The notes: generated from the sequence alone by a model not told the origin. A stretch of DNA of 64,000 bases from Scylla paramamosain (GCF_035594125.1 NC_087158.1:3427501-3491500), one strand, 5' to 3'; counted from the first letter of the stretch, positions 41,010 to 53,161 are shown. Numbers and translations are program-made.

Positions 41010-42564
41010 TGCCCAAGGCAACAGCAAAAGTTTCACCAAAATCTCTAAAAGAGGATGACCAAGATTCAGTAAGGAAAGCCAGATCACCAGTAGAGCGGCC
41101 TTGACGGAACCCATACTGGCGATATGATAGAAGGTTGTGAAGTGATAGATGTTTAAGAATCTTCCTGTTGAGGATAGATTCAAAAACTTTAGATAGACAG
41201 GAAATTAAAGCAATAGGATGGTAGTTTGAGGGATTAGAACGGTCACCCTTTTTAGGAACAGGTTGAATGTAGGCAAACTTCCAGCAAGAAGGAAAGGTAG
41301 ATGTTGACAGACAGAGCTGAAAGAGTTTGATTAGGCAAGGTGCAAGCACGGAGGCACAGTTTCGGAGAACAATAAAAGGGACCCCATCAGGTCCATAAGC
41401 CTTCCGAGGGTTTAGGCCAGCGAGGGCATGGAAAACATCATTGCGAAGAATTTTAATACGTGGCATGAAGTAGTCAGAGGGTGGAGGAGAGGGAGGAACA
41501 AGCCCAGAATCGTCCAAGGTAGAGTTTTTAGCAAAGGTTTGAGCGAATAGTTCAGCTTTAGAAATAGATGTGATAGCAGTGGTGCCATCTGGTTGAAATA
41601 GAGGAGGGAAAGAAGAAGAAGCAAAGTTATAAGAGATATTTTTGGCTAGATGCCAGAAGTCACGAAGGGAGTTAGATCTTGAAAGGTTTTGACATTTTCT
41701 GTTAATGAAGGAGTTTTTGGCTTGTTGGAGAACAGATTTGGCATGGTTCCGGGCAGAAATATAAAGTGCATGAGATTCTGGTGATGGAAGGCTTAAGTAC
41801 CTTTTGTGGGCCACCTCTCTATCATGTATTGCACGAGAACAAGCTGTGTTAAACCAAGGTTTAGAAGGTTTAGGACGAGAAAAAGAGTGAGGAATGTATG
41901 CCTCCATGCCAGACACTATCACCTCTGTTATGCGCTCAGCACACAAAGACGGGTCTCTGACACGGAAGCAGTAGTCATTCCAAGGAAAATCACCAAAATA
42001 CCTCCTCAGATCCCCCCAACTAGCAGAGGCAAAACGCCAGAGTCACCTTCACTTAGGGGGATCCTGATGAGGTACTGGAGCTATAGGACAAGATAAAGAT
42101 ATGAGATTGTGATCGGAGGAGTCCAACGGAGAAGAAAGGGTGACAGCATAAGCAAAAGGATTAGAGGTCAGGAAAAGGTCAAGAATGTTGAGCGTATCTC
42201 CAAGACGGTCAGGATTACAAGTAAGGTGTTGCACCAATTGCTCTAGGTCGTGGAGGATAGCAAAGTTGAAGGCTAGTTCACCAGGATGGTCAGTGAAGGG
42301 AGAGGAAAGCCAAAGCTGGTGGTGAACATTGAAGTCTCCAAGAATGGAGATCTCTGCAAAAGGGAAGAGGGTCAGAATGTGCTCCATTTTGGAAGTTAAG
42401 TAGTCAAAGAATTTCTTATAGTCAGAGGAGTTAGGTGAAAGGTATACAGCACAGATAAATTTAGTTTGAGAGTGACTCTGTAGTCGTAGCCAGATGGTGG
42501 AAAACTCAGAAGACTCAAGAGCATGGGCACGAGAGCAGGTTAAATCGTTGCGCACATAAACGCA
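41010..42564 (-). pseudogene. A9 endonuclease and RT fingers
   Basis: The frame at 42049-42555 is the endonuclease with GDFNVHH and SSDHNLIS intact. The frame at 40987-41946 is the linker and RT fingers up to ETFAVAL, where E1 begins. A frameshift near 42045 separates them. Apart from the insertion this is one of the better-preserved A endonucleases. Confidence 0.82.
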
Positions 42565-42827
42565 CTTTAATTTTGTAGTAAAAACTGATTGTCATAGTGC
42601 CAAGTTGATTGCATGTATTGTTAATGAATACTGTAATATGTTGAAAGTGTTTAGTATCATTGTATAATGTTATTTTATAGGAAATTGAGACCGAGAACTT
42701 GTTCGCAGTTCTTACGGCCATGCCTACCTCATCAATAAATGTTAGAGAGAAGGAACTGCCTTTCCTCGACCCAAAAATGATGGGTGTGATCAGTACAGCA
42801 GATCACCTGAGAGCTGGTGCGGTTACA
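42565..42827 (+). mobile_element. BEL-1 3' LTR, second half
   Basis: The LTR resumes with TTTAATTTTGTAGTAAAAAC and ends GGTGCGGTTACA. Directly after it comes CACCT, against CACCA directly before the BEL unit (27517-27521), a probable 5-bp target duplication with one change. Confidence 0.9.
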
Positions 42828-43360
42828 CACCTTTTGTTCTGAGTGATAATGGCACACAATTTCAAAATACTTTGCCAACAGAGATATGTTATAAGTATAA
42901 TATCCAACAGATATTCACTGTAGTTTATCACCCAAGTTGAATTGGACTTGTGGAGAGGGCAAATTAAAATATTCTTGAGGCTCTCCGATATATTGTTTAT
43001 AGTTTACATGATGATTGGGAAGACTGGATTCCGCAGGTAGCAGCTTGCATAAATGGTTCGGTATGTGTATCCACTGCAAAAAACGAACATATCTATGATA
43101 TAGATAAGATGGTGCTATATGATTTGTTGGCGGATCCTTCAAAGCCTGTCTATATGACGTGTCCTCGAGGCGTGAGAACAAGGCAATCTCGGCACTGCAG
43201 AGGTCTTCACAATGTGTTACTCTCCCTACCGACGGACTCCTCAGCCAGCAGGGTTTTTTGGTGCGGTCATCTGTCACCAAGGTGTATCAGTAGTGAGACA
43301 CCACCTGCACTTGACACAGCAAACTCACAATATGACGACCTGTTACTGTTAAAGCAGATC
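42828..43360 (+). pseudogene. Ty3/Gypsy integrase, 3' half of the split gene
   Basis: It continues the relic interrupted at 27521. It has the second catalytic Asp in LSDNGTQFQN, then the third acidic residue in GLVERAN, and the C-terminal stretch YDLLADPSKPVY. Stops and a frameshift near 43190 follow. Together with 26600-27521 it makes one integrase cut by 15.3 kb of inserted DNA. Confidence 0.8.
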
Positions 43361-43391
43361 CCTTCTTCCTTATTCACTAACATACTAAGGA

Positions 43392-43463
<72 letters not shown>

Positions 43464-43579
43464 TTTGGTGATGATTGGATAATTCACAGGTTTGACCGCT
43501 TCTGAATACAAAGACCGAGTAGTACATAGCTCATTTCAGTCACCTCCAGTACAATAAATTAACAAAGCATCACATGGCG

Positions 43580-43673
<94 letters not shown>
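43361..43673. repeat. (TC)n and (TA)n arrays with short unique spacer
   Basis: (TC)n lies at about 43395-43460 and (TA)n at 43583-43670. The roughly 120 bp between them show no gene. Confidence 0.9.
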
Positions 43674-43676
<3 letters not shown>

Positions 43677-44118
43677 AGTCGCCAGTTGTGTCACCTCACA
43701 AGGTCCTGTGAGGCGAGAGACTAATATGAAGCATGTGTAACACTAAGGAAAGAGTAGAAATTAAGGAAACTGCATTCAATATAGTAGTTAATTGCAGTAG
43801 TGAAGTTGTGTGAGAGGAACTAGCTGTGGAGAGCTTAGCTGTTGAGAGGTAGTGAGGATTGTGTTTTACTTGGTAAAGTTGATGATATGGCCGCGAACGG
43901 TAGATAAGGCACAGAGAGATCTCTAAAGAGATATGTATCAACCGGGGTCGCATATCTAGCCCAGCGGCCTCAGAAGGAGGCAGATTGTGCCCAGTCTTCA
44001 GAGAGAGAGAGAGAGGTCTTGCGACTCGCTCTGTTTTCTCCATAAACCCTAGACCCTCAAACGCCGACCCTCATAGTCGTAAGTGTTGCATTGTGGTTAA
44101 TTAGCAGTAACTACTACA
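43674..44118. mobile_element. possible solo LTR of another retroelement
   Basis: The stretch starts TGTAGTCGCC and ends TAACTACTACA, so its ends are inverted repeats of the TGTAGT/ACTACA type. It carries an AATAAA-like ATAAAC near 44043. No flanking duplication is clear, and no second copy is in the window, so this is tentative. Confidence 0.3.
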
Positions 44119-44926
<808 letters not shown>

Positions 44927-44934
44927 TTATTGGT

Positions 44935-45076
44935 AAAATTCTCGCTCTTTGGTGTTGTAGGTAGAGAAAGAACCGTAGATTTTCACATGTAACTAAAGAA
45001 AAAAGGATATTTTAAGGAAAAGTATGGAGAAAAAGAGTATCATACCTGTATCGCGGCGCGAAGCGGAAAAATGCAG

Positions 45077-45160
<84 letters not shown>
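44935..45160 (+). repeat. block K copy 2 and following (TA)n
   Basis: 44935-45079 matches 10125-10300 in the same orientation. A (TA)n array follows at 45080-45157, as it does after the first K copy. Confidence 0.65.
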
Positions 45161-45161
<1 letters not shown>

Positions 45162-45860
45162 TTTTTTTTCTTCGTAAATCCAACAAATAATCAATGTATC
45201 TGCATCAGATATCTCTTGCATTAATTTTTTTTTTTTTTTTTAACAATGGAACACTGGTTTTTGCTTAGAAATACGGCAAAATATAATCAAAATTCTTGTA
45301 CCGACCCCCCCCCCCCAGCACTAATTCAAGCGTGAAATCATGAATCATGGTTTATGTACAAAACCAATCGGAGTAATTAATAAAAACTCTGACTGCTTTT
45401 TCCATATATCCTAAAGTATACGTCCAGTGAATTTCAAATCCCTAGCTGCAATAGGTGGAGTACACTAACTCCTTCATCTTTATCACTTGATTTCTCAAAA
45501 TGGAGGATTTTGCCATATAAAAATTATCTCCTCCATTGCTATTCCTGTTACACAAATTTGGGCTATTGCAGCTTATGGAAGTATGAGAGAAGAATCATTC
45601 CTACCCTCTGAATTGTTGTTTGAGGTTAATTTTTATTCTTGGCAAATATTTTTTAAAACTTTTTTTTTTCATTTTTTCATCAAACTTTAAAAAATACTTT
45701 TTTTTTACTATTGTATCAAAACAAGAGGGTAGGATTTATCCTCCTATCCTTCCTGATTAGAATGCTTTTTGATTGAAAGAAATTGGTAAGTAAATAAGGG
45801 AGGAGATACAAGTTGAATATAAGCAATTTAACATGGGATTCGCGACTTTACAATTTCCCC
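45161..45860 (-). repeat. block C copy 2 (inverted relative to 9.3-10.1 kb)
   Basis: The reverse complement matches 9271-10060 (shared CGAATCCCATGTTAAATTGC, AATCAGGAAGGATAG, TTTTTATATGGCAAAATCC, ATATCTGATGCA). It includes a 13-C run at about 45306. No coding sequence is recognised. Confidence 0.7.
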
Positions 45861-45867
45861 TCTAGGA

Positions 45868-46225
45868 AACCAGACAGTTTGTCTTCAGCCAGTCATACAA
45901 GGAAGGGTACTTTATTGTGATGACATACGGTGATGTCCCACTCACTCCAGTCAGGTTAATGCCAGGTAGAAGAGGCTTCTCCCAGCATCTGTTCGACCTC
46001 AATCTAACAACACTCCAACAAAAATATTATGCACATATTCTCTTGAAAGCTGGAAAGTTGGCAAGTCTTAAACAATTGTTGACTTTCATCGATACAGTAA
46101 AATACTCCATCAAGGAACTAGTTTCTCACCAGGAGAGACAGATTCCTACAAGTTTACCACCTTCACCAAGCAATGAGAACGACACGGAACTGAATGCAGA
46201 CAACGATTTGTTGGAGTACGATTAA
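45868..46225 (+). CDS. exon-like open frame of unknown function
   Basis: An acceptor-like site (CAATTTCCCCTCTAG) at 45853-45867 is followed by an open frame without an early ATG (ETRQFVFSQSYKEGYFIVM ... PLTPVRLMPGRRGFSQHLF) that ends at the TAA at 46223-46225. The composition looks protein-like. It has a central hydrophobic and charged helix region (HILLKAGKLASLKQLLTFI) and an acidic tail (NADNDLLEYD). The track-style start at ATG 45917 is not needed if this is a terminal exon. I do not recognise the family. It could be the last exon of a host gene or of an unknown transposase. Confidence 0.35.
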
Positions 46226-46380
46226 CGATTAACAATTGAGTTGATAATGTTATCATCTATCACAAAAAAATCCTACAATGAATGAAATAACAGTGCGAAA
46301 TTATACTGTTACAGATAGATCCTTATTTAACTATTGTGGGTGTCATTAATTAAAATGTTTGAGAATATTTTCTTTTTATA
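46226..46380. other. short spacer
   Basis: This AT-rich sequence shows no gene. If the preceding frame is a terminal exon, the 3' UTR would lie here, but no clear AATAAA is seen. Confidence 0.4.
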
Positions 46381-46425
46381 TATTATTATTATTGTTATTA
46401 TTATTATTATTATCATTATTATTAT

Positions 46426-46480
<55 letters not shown>

Positions 46481-46499
46481 CGTCGTCGTCGTCGTCGTC

Positions 46500-46535
<36 letters not shown>

Positions 46536-46550
46536 TCATCATCATTACTA

Positions 46551-46605
<55 letters not shown>

Positions 46606-46631
46606 TGCCAGAGCAGTACAAATAAAAACAT

Positions 46632-46672
<41 letters not shown>
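46381..46672. repeat. layered trinucleotide array (ATT)-(AGT)-(CGT)-(AGT)-(ATT), then (CA)n
   Basis: The order is ATT units, about 18 AGT units (46428-46480), seven CGT units (46481-46500), about 11 AGT units, a few ATC units, ATT units to 46602, and then (CA)n at 46634-46672. The nested order is symmetric about the CGT core. Poly-Ser and poly-Arg frames across it are artefacts. Confidence 0.95.
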
Positions 46673-46675
<3 letters not shown>

Positions 46676-46706
46676 TCAGCTGTGTTAGGTGACGCTGGTT
46701 GAGCCA

Positions 46707-47177
46707 CTACGAGGACTAGAGATGGTAATGCACAGAAACACTATTATCCACTTTTATCTTTGATTATAATTAATGGAAAACTCAAGATTGTTTCAGTATT
46801 CCTACTATTAACCAATTTTCTCGGGATTATACATTTATCTTCACTTAACTGCCAGAGTAGTGACGCGACTTGGCGTGACCTGCAGTATAGTGAGGCGCTG
46901 CTTGACATCAGTTCACTTTCATTATCTATGTACTGATGAAGAATTAGCATCAATGATCGTTCTTCTGAGCGTTGGTGGTAACGTTTCAGTGAGGTTGACT
47001 ATGCCGAGTGTTTTGTACTATGAGGGTGACATAATTGAAAGATTGACATTTTTTGTTCTTTATGGTAATAAAAAAAAAAGAAAAAGAAAAAAACGCTTGT
47101 GAAGATACAACCAAAACACTGCCAAGGAGTTTGAAAGAAGTAAAATTTATGCCAATAGTATGAGTGATTGAGTTAAA

Positions 47178-47263
<86 letters not shown>

Positions 47264-47278
47264 AGTAATTATTATTAC

Positions 47279-47324
<46 letters not shown>

Positions 47325-47328
47325 ACTA

Positions 47329-47381
<53 letters not shown>

Positions 47382-47682
47382 GAAAGTCTGTCCTTAATGA
47401 ATTATTAAGAGATGCTGCATGTCAGTGGATTTCTTTATTCAAAGGTTTATTGGGCCATGTAAAACTTTCAAAATCTGAAAATGTTTCCTGTTTAACGCAC
47501 TGTATCACTCCTCATTTTATAGCTCTTTAATTATTCAACATAATGAAGTCAGATGTATAACACGTAAAAGCCAAGAAAATGTTGTCTATAACGAGGTATA
47601 ACACAAAATTGCATGTACTCTGTCTAGGACACACTAGACAGACAGGTAAAGTAAAGCGATGATGACCGATCGACGCACTCAG
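46707..47682 (+). repeat. block D copy 2
   Basis: It is near-identical to 12064-13258 outside the trinucleotide core. The core here is (AAT)n, (AAC)n and (ATT)n at 47181-47380, much shorter than in copy 1. The sequence continues beyond the shared end with TGTGCTTACG, which copy 1 lacks because A4 begins there. Confidence 0.9.
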
Positions 47683-47689
47683 TGTGCTT

Positions 47690-48681
47690 ACGTTTAAGTG
47701 CAATTTACTCGTTTGTTTACTTTTGGCGGTTGACCCCTTGTCGCAGTCAGCGCGTCATGAGCATAGTGAAATCTAAGTTAGCAGAATGGCAAAATCTGTG
47801 AATTTCAATATGGATTTACAAAAAGGAGGAGGCTGAAAAATAACTTGTGCATACTGAAATACTGTATCGACAGCAGCATGAAACAGGACAAAATACTAAC
47901 AACCACTGCAATAGACTTTTCAAAGGCGTTTGACTCGGTTGATAGAAAAAAAAAAAAAGATGATAGAGACTTTAATCAAATATGAATGTCATCCACAAGT
48001 AATATTGAAGTATTAGTAAACAGGTTTATATATTGGAAAAGGTAACGTATATGAAACTGAAGTTAAAAATGGAATCCGAGAAGGATGCACCGGCTTCCTC
48101 TTTCTAATCATGTTGATAATCAACATCAATGATAAAAATCTGCAAATCAGGGAAACGATTTAGAACAAGAAATATTTACATATCTGCTCTTCTACGCAGA
48201 AAATATTTTCTGGAGACAGACCCTAGGAGCATCAAAGTACACCCCCCAGAACAGTACTACAGGCAGGAATAAGAGCCTCGATAGTTTCTGCAAGGGACAT
48301 GAAAACAAAGATGACTTAAGTCAAACATACTGTAGGAGACAATGATTTGCTGAAGCAGTGCTGCAAAACATTGGAAGGCGAGCCCTACGCCAGAAGTGGT
48401 TCAACACAATAAAACAAACAAACAAACAAACAACTAGAAATACAACAACTCAGCCAGCTGGAAGAAATTAAAATAGAAGAATCAAAGAAGAAAGTGAACG
48501 ATCTCCAAACAGAAAGATGGAGAGAAGAACTCAGGCAAAAATCAACAGCAGAAGTATATTTTAACAAGAAAGAAATCAAGGAAGAATCAGGACTATACAC
48601 AAATGATCTCAAATCAATATTGTTGTTCAAATGCCTCTCTTACACCCTGAAGTTGAACTGCAGAAAGATTTTTCAGTAATG
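47690..48681 (+). pseudogene. non-LTR reverse transcriptase relic F, 5' part
   Basis: The forward strand carries decayed RT palm sequence: TTAIDFSKAFDSVDRKK (motif A), NGIREGCTGF (motif B, after a frameshift) and LLFYAENIF where YADD would be (the second Asp is lost). A C-terminal region around 48494-48680 (DDLQTERW-like, RWREELRQKSTAE ... LLFKCLSYTLKLN) follows. Clade is uncertain. The frame is interrupted by element E2 after SNG (48681) and resumes at 49985. Confidence 0.65.
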
Positions 48682-48685
48682 GAGA

Positions 48686-49980
48686 TTTAGTGCCCTCTAA
48701 GGGGTGTGATGTTCCCTTGCGGCACACGATAATTACAAATCCTATCACTGGATTAAGAGAAATACAAATACTGACACTTTTATGATTTTTAATAAATAAT
48801 GGAATAATCCGAAATAATAATAATAAAAAGAAAGCAATTCAGAAATACAAAATAAATGGTAGCGTACTCTTCAGTTACATAATTCAGAAATACAAAATAA
48901 ATGATAGCGTACTCTTCAGTTACATAATTCAGAAATACAAAATAAATGGTAGCGTATTCTTCAATTACATAAAAAACTACGATGGAGATATTTTCGCGAC
49001 TACTGAGTTGTGGGGGAGACCAGAGAATAAATAAATAAATAACAAATATATACCCAAAAAGTATGTATAGACCTGAGGACAGTCTCACACGGTGATCTCG
49101 AACCAGGTGGTTTCACTAGTCCCGTGGAGAAAACCAACAAAAAAAAAAACGAAAAAAAAATGCGAATATCTATCCACTCAGAAAACAGTTTATCAACAGG
49201 AATATCTGAGGAGAATCCGAGAGGGTCTGAGGAGAATCCGAGAGAGACTGGCTTTAGTAAAATTATTGTTAAATAAACACTTACTTAATATTACAGGAAT
49301 GGAGGGGGAGATTATCAGACCGCATGCTCACCTGAGGAGAATCCGAGAGAGACTCGCTTTGCTTGTGAGGAAATCGGCGGGAAACTAAGGATAAAGGTTT
49401 CCAATGGGGAAATTTATTAAGTTATAATTTTGTTTTTAGTAGGGGGGGAGCGACTAGGTTGTGAGTTCAGGGATGAAAAATATGAATAATTAAGTTACTG
49501 TTTACTTTATAGTTGTTACTTTAAGAAGTTTAATTCAATGGACTTTTGAAATCAATTGGGGAATTAGTCAAAGTCTGGTATCTCTTCCCGGCTTGCGTAG
49601 CAACAGGGGTAACAAGGCAGCGAAGCAAAGAAGACTTATCAGATTCGTCAACCTCATTGGCGCGGCGTAATTATCTGGGAATTAATTTTATCATATTAAG
49701 GGCTCCCCATTCTCTGGGATTAGGTGAAAAATTCGCCTCTATAACCTGGCCAAGCAGGAGAAATTACGTTTATTCACGGGGTAAATTTGTTATAGAAGTG
49801 GTCAACACAGTGACGCTGAGAGGGGGGGGGGAAAGCAAGGACAAAAGGACACTGAGGAGAGGAGGGGAAGGGGAGGGGTTAGTCACATGGTACTGAGATT
49901 CTGGTCACCCCTGCACACTACATGGGCCCTAGCCTAGGAAGAAAAGTAGAAATATACATAATTAATTTCTCAGCACTACA
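48686..49980. mobile_element. element E copy 2 (E2), 4-bp target duplication
   Basis: It is 1295 bp with the same ends as E1 (TTTAGTGCCCTC ... CAGCACTACA) and is flanked by GAGA (48682-48685 and 49981-49984). It has three copies of the 45-bp unit (48836-48970) where E1 has two, an extra GAGGAGAATCCGAGAG repeat near 49208-49245, and lacks about 37 bp found in E1 near 40655. The interrupted sequence on both sides rejoins as one reading frame of relic F. Confidence 0.9.
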
Positions 49981-49984
49981 GAGA

Positions 49985-50215
49985 CACCAGTTGTCTTATG
50001 TGTGAAGAACAGAAATCATGAAATACTTCCTAATGGAATGTGTCGTCCTACAGAACAAGAGAAAATAACATAATGTGGAAGACTGCAATCTAAGTGACCT
50101 ACTACTGTTTAAAGATAGAAATGAAAATAAAGCGGAAGTGAAACAATACATTGATAATATATGCACTTTTAGGCAAAAAAAAAAAATAAATAAAAAATAC
50201 AGGACTAAAGTAAAA
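49985..50215 (+). pseudogene. non-LTR relic F, 3' part
   Basis: After E2 the sequence continues the C-terminal zinc-knuckle-like region of the relic (CACCAGTTGTCTTATGTGTG, a C-x2-C signature, followed by damaged HFLMEC-like sequence). It ends in an A-rich tail with AAATAAATAAAA near 50185. Confidence 0.55.
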
Positions 50216-50855
50216 AGTGAACAGGAAACATCCACGATCCAGCGCCGCTGAAAAGGGAACTCTGGAACCTTGAACCTTGCTACAGGTAGCTTGGGATAGT
50301 ACTCCCAGAGCCAGACCATTGTATCGGCTGTGTAGCACAGCAGGCGTACTCTGCAGATACCCTTGCCGTGCCAAATCTCTCGGGTCCGAATTTTTCCCGG
50401 TTGACGCCATTGTGCATGTGCACCATATCGAGGGTCATGTTTTGATGATGTCACTCGATATGGTGCGCATGCGCATTTACGTCACCTGGGAGAGATTTTG
50501 GCAGGGTACAGTGTTACTGCCGCGCGCAGCGTAGTTGGGAGTGATGTGGCACCACTCTGCTAAGGGACGGCCGTGTCTCACCCGCTTAATAGTAAGTGTC
50601 TACCAATGAACGTACTAATCAGACACCTCACCCCCTTTTTATCCGCCTAACATGACTTAAACTTTACTTTCACCAGCCTCTTTATTCCGGACGTAACTTT
50701 TTTTTTTTTTTTCGTGGTAGTGCTCGATGTGTTTTGAATTCATCTCTTTTCCGCAAATAATATTTTTTTATTTATAGCTTCCGACCCCCCCCATTCCCTC
50801 AAACAAATTATTTGCGATACGAAACCGAAAAGCAAATTATTAACCTTACCCAACT
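50216..50855. other. GC-richer unique spacer with hairpin
   Basis: No gene is recognised. The stretch is locally richer in CpG (ACTGCCGCGCGCAGCG at about 50517) than its neighbours. It holds an inverted repeat with 22-bp arms at 50411-50432 and 50454-50475, plus a 14-T run near 50700. A host promoter or CpG-rich first exon is possible but unsupported. Confidence 0.4.
50411..50475. other. 22-bp inverted repeat (hairpin)
   Basis: The arms TGTGCATGTGCACCATATCG... and the inverse of CTCGATATGGTGCGCATGCG pair at 20 of 22 positions around a 21-bp loop. Both mismatches are TG against CG. Confidence 0.85.
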
Positions 50856-50945
50856 AAATTAACCAAACTAGCTCAACAAAACTAACAACTTAACCAAAAC
50901 ATAACCGAACAAACCTAACTTAACCTTAAATCTAACCATATTTCT
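50856..50945. repeat. degenerate telomere-like AAC(C/T)T-rich stretch
   Basis: Irregular units such as AACCAAACT, TTAACC and CCTAACTT recall decayed AACCT repeats. This could also be chance in A/C-rich DNA. Confidence 0.4.
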
Positions 50946-51699
50946 GCTTTCCTGCCTCCTTATCCGATTCCTCGGTGACAGAATTAGGAGAATGAACATG
51001 AGTGATGTTACTTGTGTGGTTAGAGCAGTGCGGCCAGAAGAAAGAATTCGTAGAGCAGGGTGGCGCGGTCCACAAAGATGCCTTTTCTTAGTCTTTCTAA
51101 CTCCATGACTGCCATTGCATCTCCAAATATGTCCATCTTCCCAGAAATGGCAGTTTCTTTAATACCTCAGACACTTCACTGAGGTTGGAAGGACACAGTG
51201 CCCCCATGAAAATGTTTATGAATCTTGATTTCTTTCAAAAAACTGTAGTGGCCTGGAAATAATTGACGAAGCAGCTATCACACAGGGGCATCTTGCTAGA
51301 CTGACTCCAATCTGCTCTTTCCTTCCAAATGCAAAATACACTGCTGTGACTGGAAAAATTAATAATTATTTTTTATTCATTGGCTGTGACATTGTTCTCA
51401 AATCGACCACAGTGATCTTTTTGGCACAGACGCAGTACATACCAAACACGTATGAAACAAACATGCTTCCCCTCATCCTTTGGGAGAACAAGTCAGTTGT
51501 AGCTGAACCTTAGAGGGAGGGATGTGTTGCTGTGTACAAAAGAAAGCCAATAGATTTTTAAAAATCTCAGACGACACTTATTAATTTCAGAGGCATATGT
51601 ATGGGGTTGAAAATACTCACTACAAGGAACCCTTGTAGTCTCACTACAGTGAGACAAGTCACAAAAGTAGAAGTGAATTTAGTGTGAAAACAGAATAAT
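50946..51699. other. spacer before non-LTR element G
   Basis: I see no supported gene. It may include the decayed 5' part of element G, but no conserved motif is visible. Confidence 0.4.
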
Positions 51700-51735
51700 A
51701 CTTTAGGGAATACAAATGAAAACAAGGAGCTTAAC

Positions 51736-52074
51736 TTGGGGAAAGACACCACACCAGAAACTTCCCCTGAAACACAAGTAGCCTCACCAACAAATAACCA
51801 CCTCACAGCTGGTGTCCCCCAAACACTTGTCCAGGAGGAATCAAAGAAACCAAGAACTTGTGGAAAAAAGGGTATGAACTATGCATTTAACTACCCAGGA
51901 TTCGGTCAGAAATTTATTCACCATGGTTTTGACGTCAATATGGGTTGCAAACTGGGCACAAACTACAATGAATACCACTCCAGAATGTGTAGGACCTCAT
52001 TGTTTAGAGGAATCTGCTGGATCTGCTCAAGAATTCACTGTAAATACAGACATGTTAAGGGAACAAAAAAGTAA
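51736..52074 (+). pseudogene. element G ORF1 fragment with CCCH-like fingers
   Basis: The 112-codon frame has a Thr/Pro-rich N-terminus (TTPETSPETQVAS) and a C-terminal cysteine/histidine region (MGCKLGTNYNEYHSRMC and GICWICSRIHCKYRHVKGTKK). This resembles the repeated CCCH fingers of some non-LTR ORF1 proteins, which bind element RNA. One finger cysteine appears altered. The frame ends naturally after HVKGTKK. Confidence 0.6.
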
Positions 52075-52659
52075 ATAAAATGGAGATAACCTAAGCCCAC
52101 CGCAAATTCCTCCAAGGGGACATACAGAAAGCTACACCACATTCTAGAGAGAATGGAACCAAACTTGATACACCACCCAAGGCCACAGCAAGCCTTCAGA
52201 CAGGTGGGATAAGAGGGGCTCCAGGTCACAGAGCTGCTTTTTTAGAGAATATGGTAGAGAAGTTAACCGACAGAAAAGACCAGCTCCAGAAGGTGATGTT
52301 CCTTCTACTAGAAAAGACAGAATGGAAAGAATCAGCAAAGAAAAGGTGCAGTGACTGTCACTAGAAGCCTATATCCCAAAAATAACTAAAACAAAGTCCC
52401 TTTTCTAGAAGAACTAGCTAACAATAAAAAAGTGACATTCATTACCCTTAAAGAAATTCACTTTAATAGTGAGGTCCTCATTGCAGAAATAAATATGGAA
52501 AACTACACACTATACCATTCTGACAAAGAAAACAGATCAAAAGGAAGGGTAGCTATCTACTTAACACAGGAATTGGCAACAAATCCAAACATAAAAAATT
52601 AATTGTCTCAAATGGGACTAGAATTACTTTCCTTATACATCAAAAAGATAAATGTAATC

Positions 52660-52661
<2 letters not shown>

Positions 52662-52727
<66 letters not shown>
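52662..52727. repeat. (TA)n array, left flank of the pogo-like MITE
   Basis: About 33 TA units lie between element G sequence and the CAGTAAAATCCC end of the MITE. Confidence 0.95.
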
Positions 52728-52730
<3 letters not shown>

Positions 52731-53161
52731 TAAAATCCCTCTTATCTGGCATCAATGGGACCGCTGACGTGCCGGATACTTGAATAGAAATGAAATTATG
52801 TCCACAATCACCAGCCTTCACTCACGCATCTTACCATAACAAAGATCAGCTGATCTTATCAGCTGCTTAAGTGTAAGCATAACACGCTTCCTCTTTTCTA
52901 CAACTTTAGGCATGATGAAGGCGTCAGGCGATAAACAGTGCACACGCGGGACTGAGTCACTGAGTAAACACAGTGCAGTGGGCCGCGGGTGACGCGAAGC
53001 AGTGCGCTCTGGTGGCGAGGGGACAAAGTATGCCTCGCGCGGGAATTTTAATCGATTTTATGAGTACACATTGATTTTTTATTGATTTTAAGGCTCGGGG
53101 AAAAATGTGCCGGATACTTGAAGCTGCCGGATACTCCAATGCCGGATGAGAGGGATTTTAC

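Larger units (their letters stand above)
38532..42564 (-). mobile_element. element A copy 9, in the BEL-1 3' LTR and itself split by E1
   Basis: The A 3' tail (poly-T at 38532-38543) is at the left, and the copy runs on the minus strand to the endonuclease start near 42564 (5' truncated at GCGTTTATGTGCGC). E1 splits it at 39735-41005. Outside E1, A9 continues in register (AGCTTTTGATA | TGCCCAAGGCAACAG). Confidence 0.9.

Noticed and set aside
45306..45318. Poly-C run as a functional element
   Set aside because: Homopolymer runs are common across this window and the other copy of block C lacks it, so slippage is sufficient.
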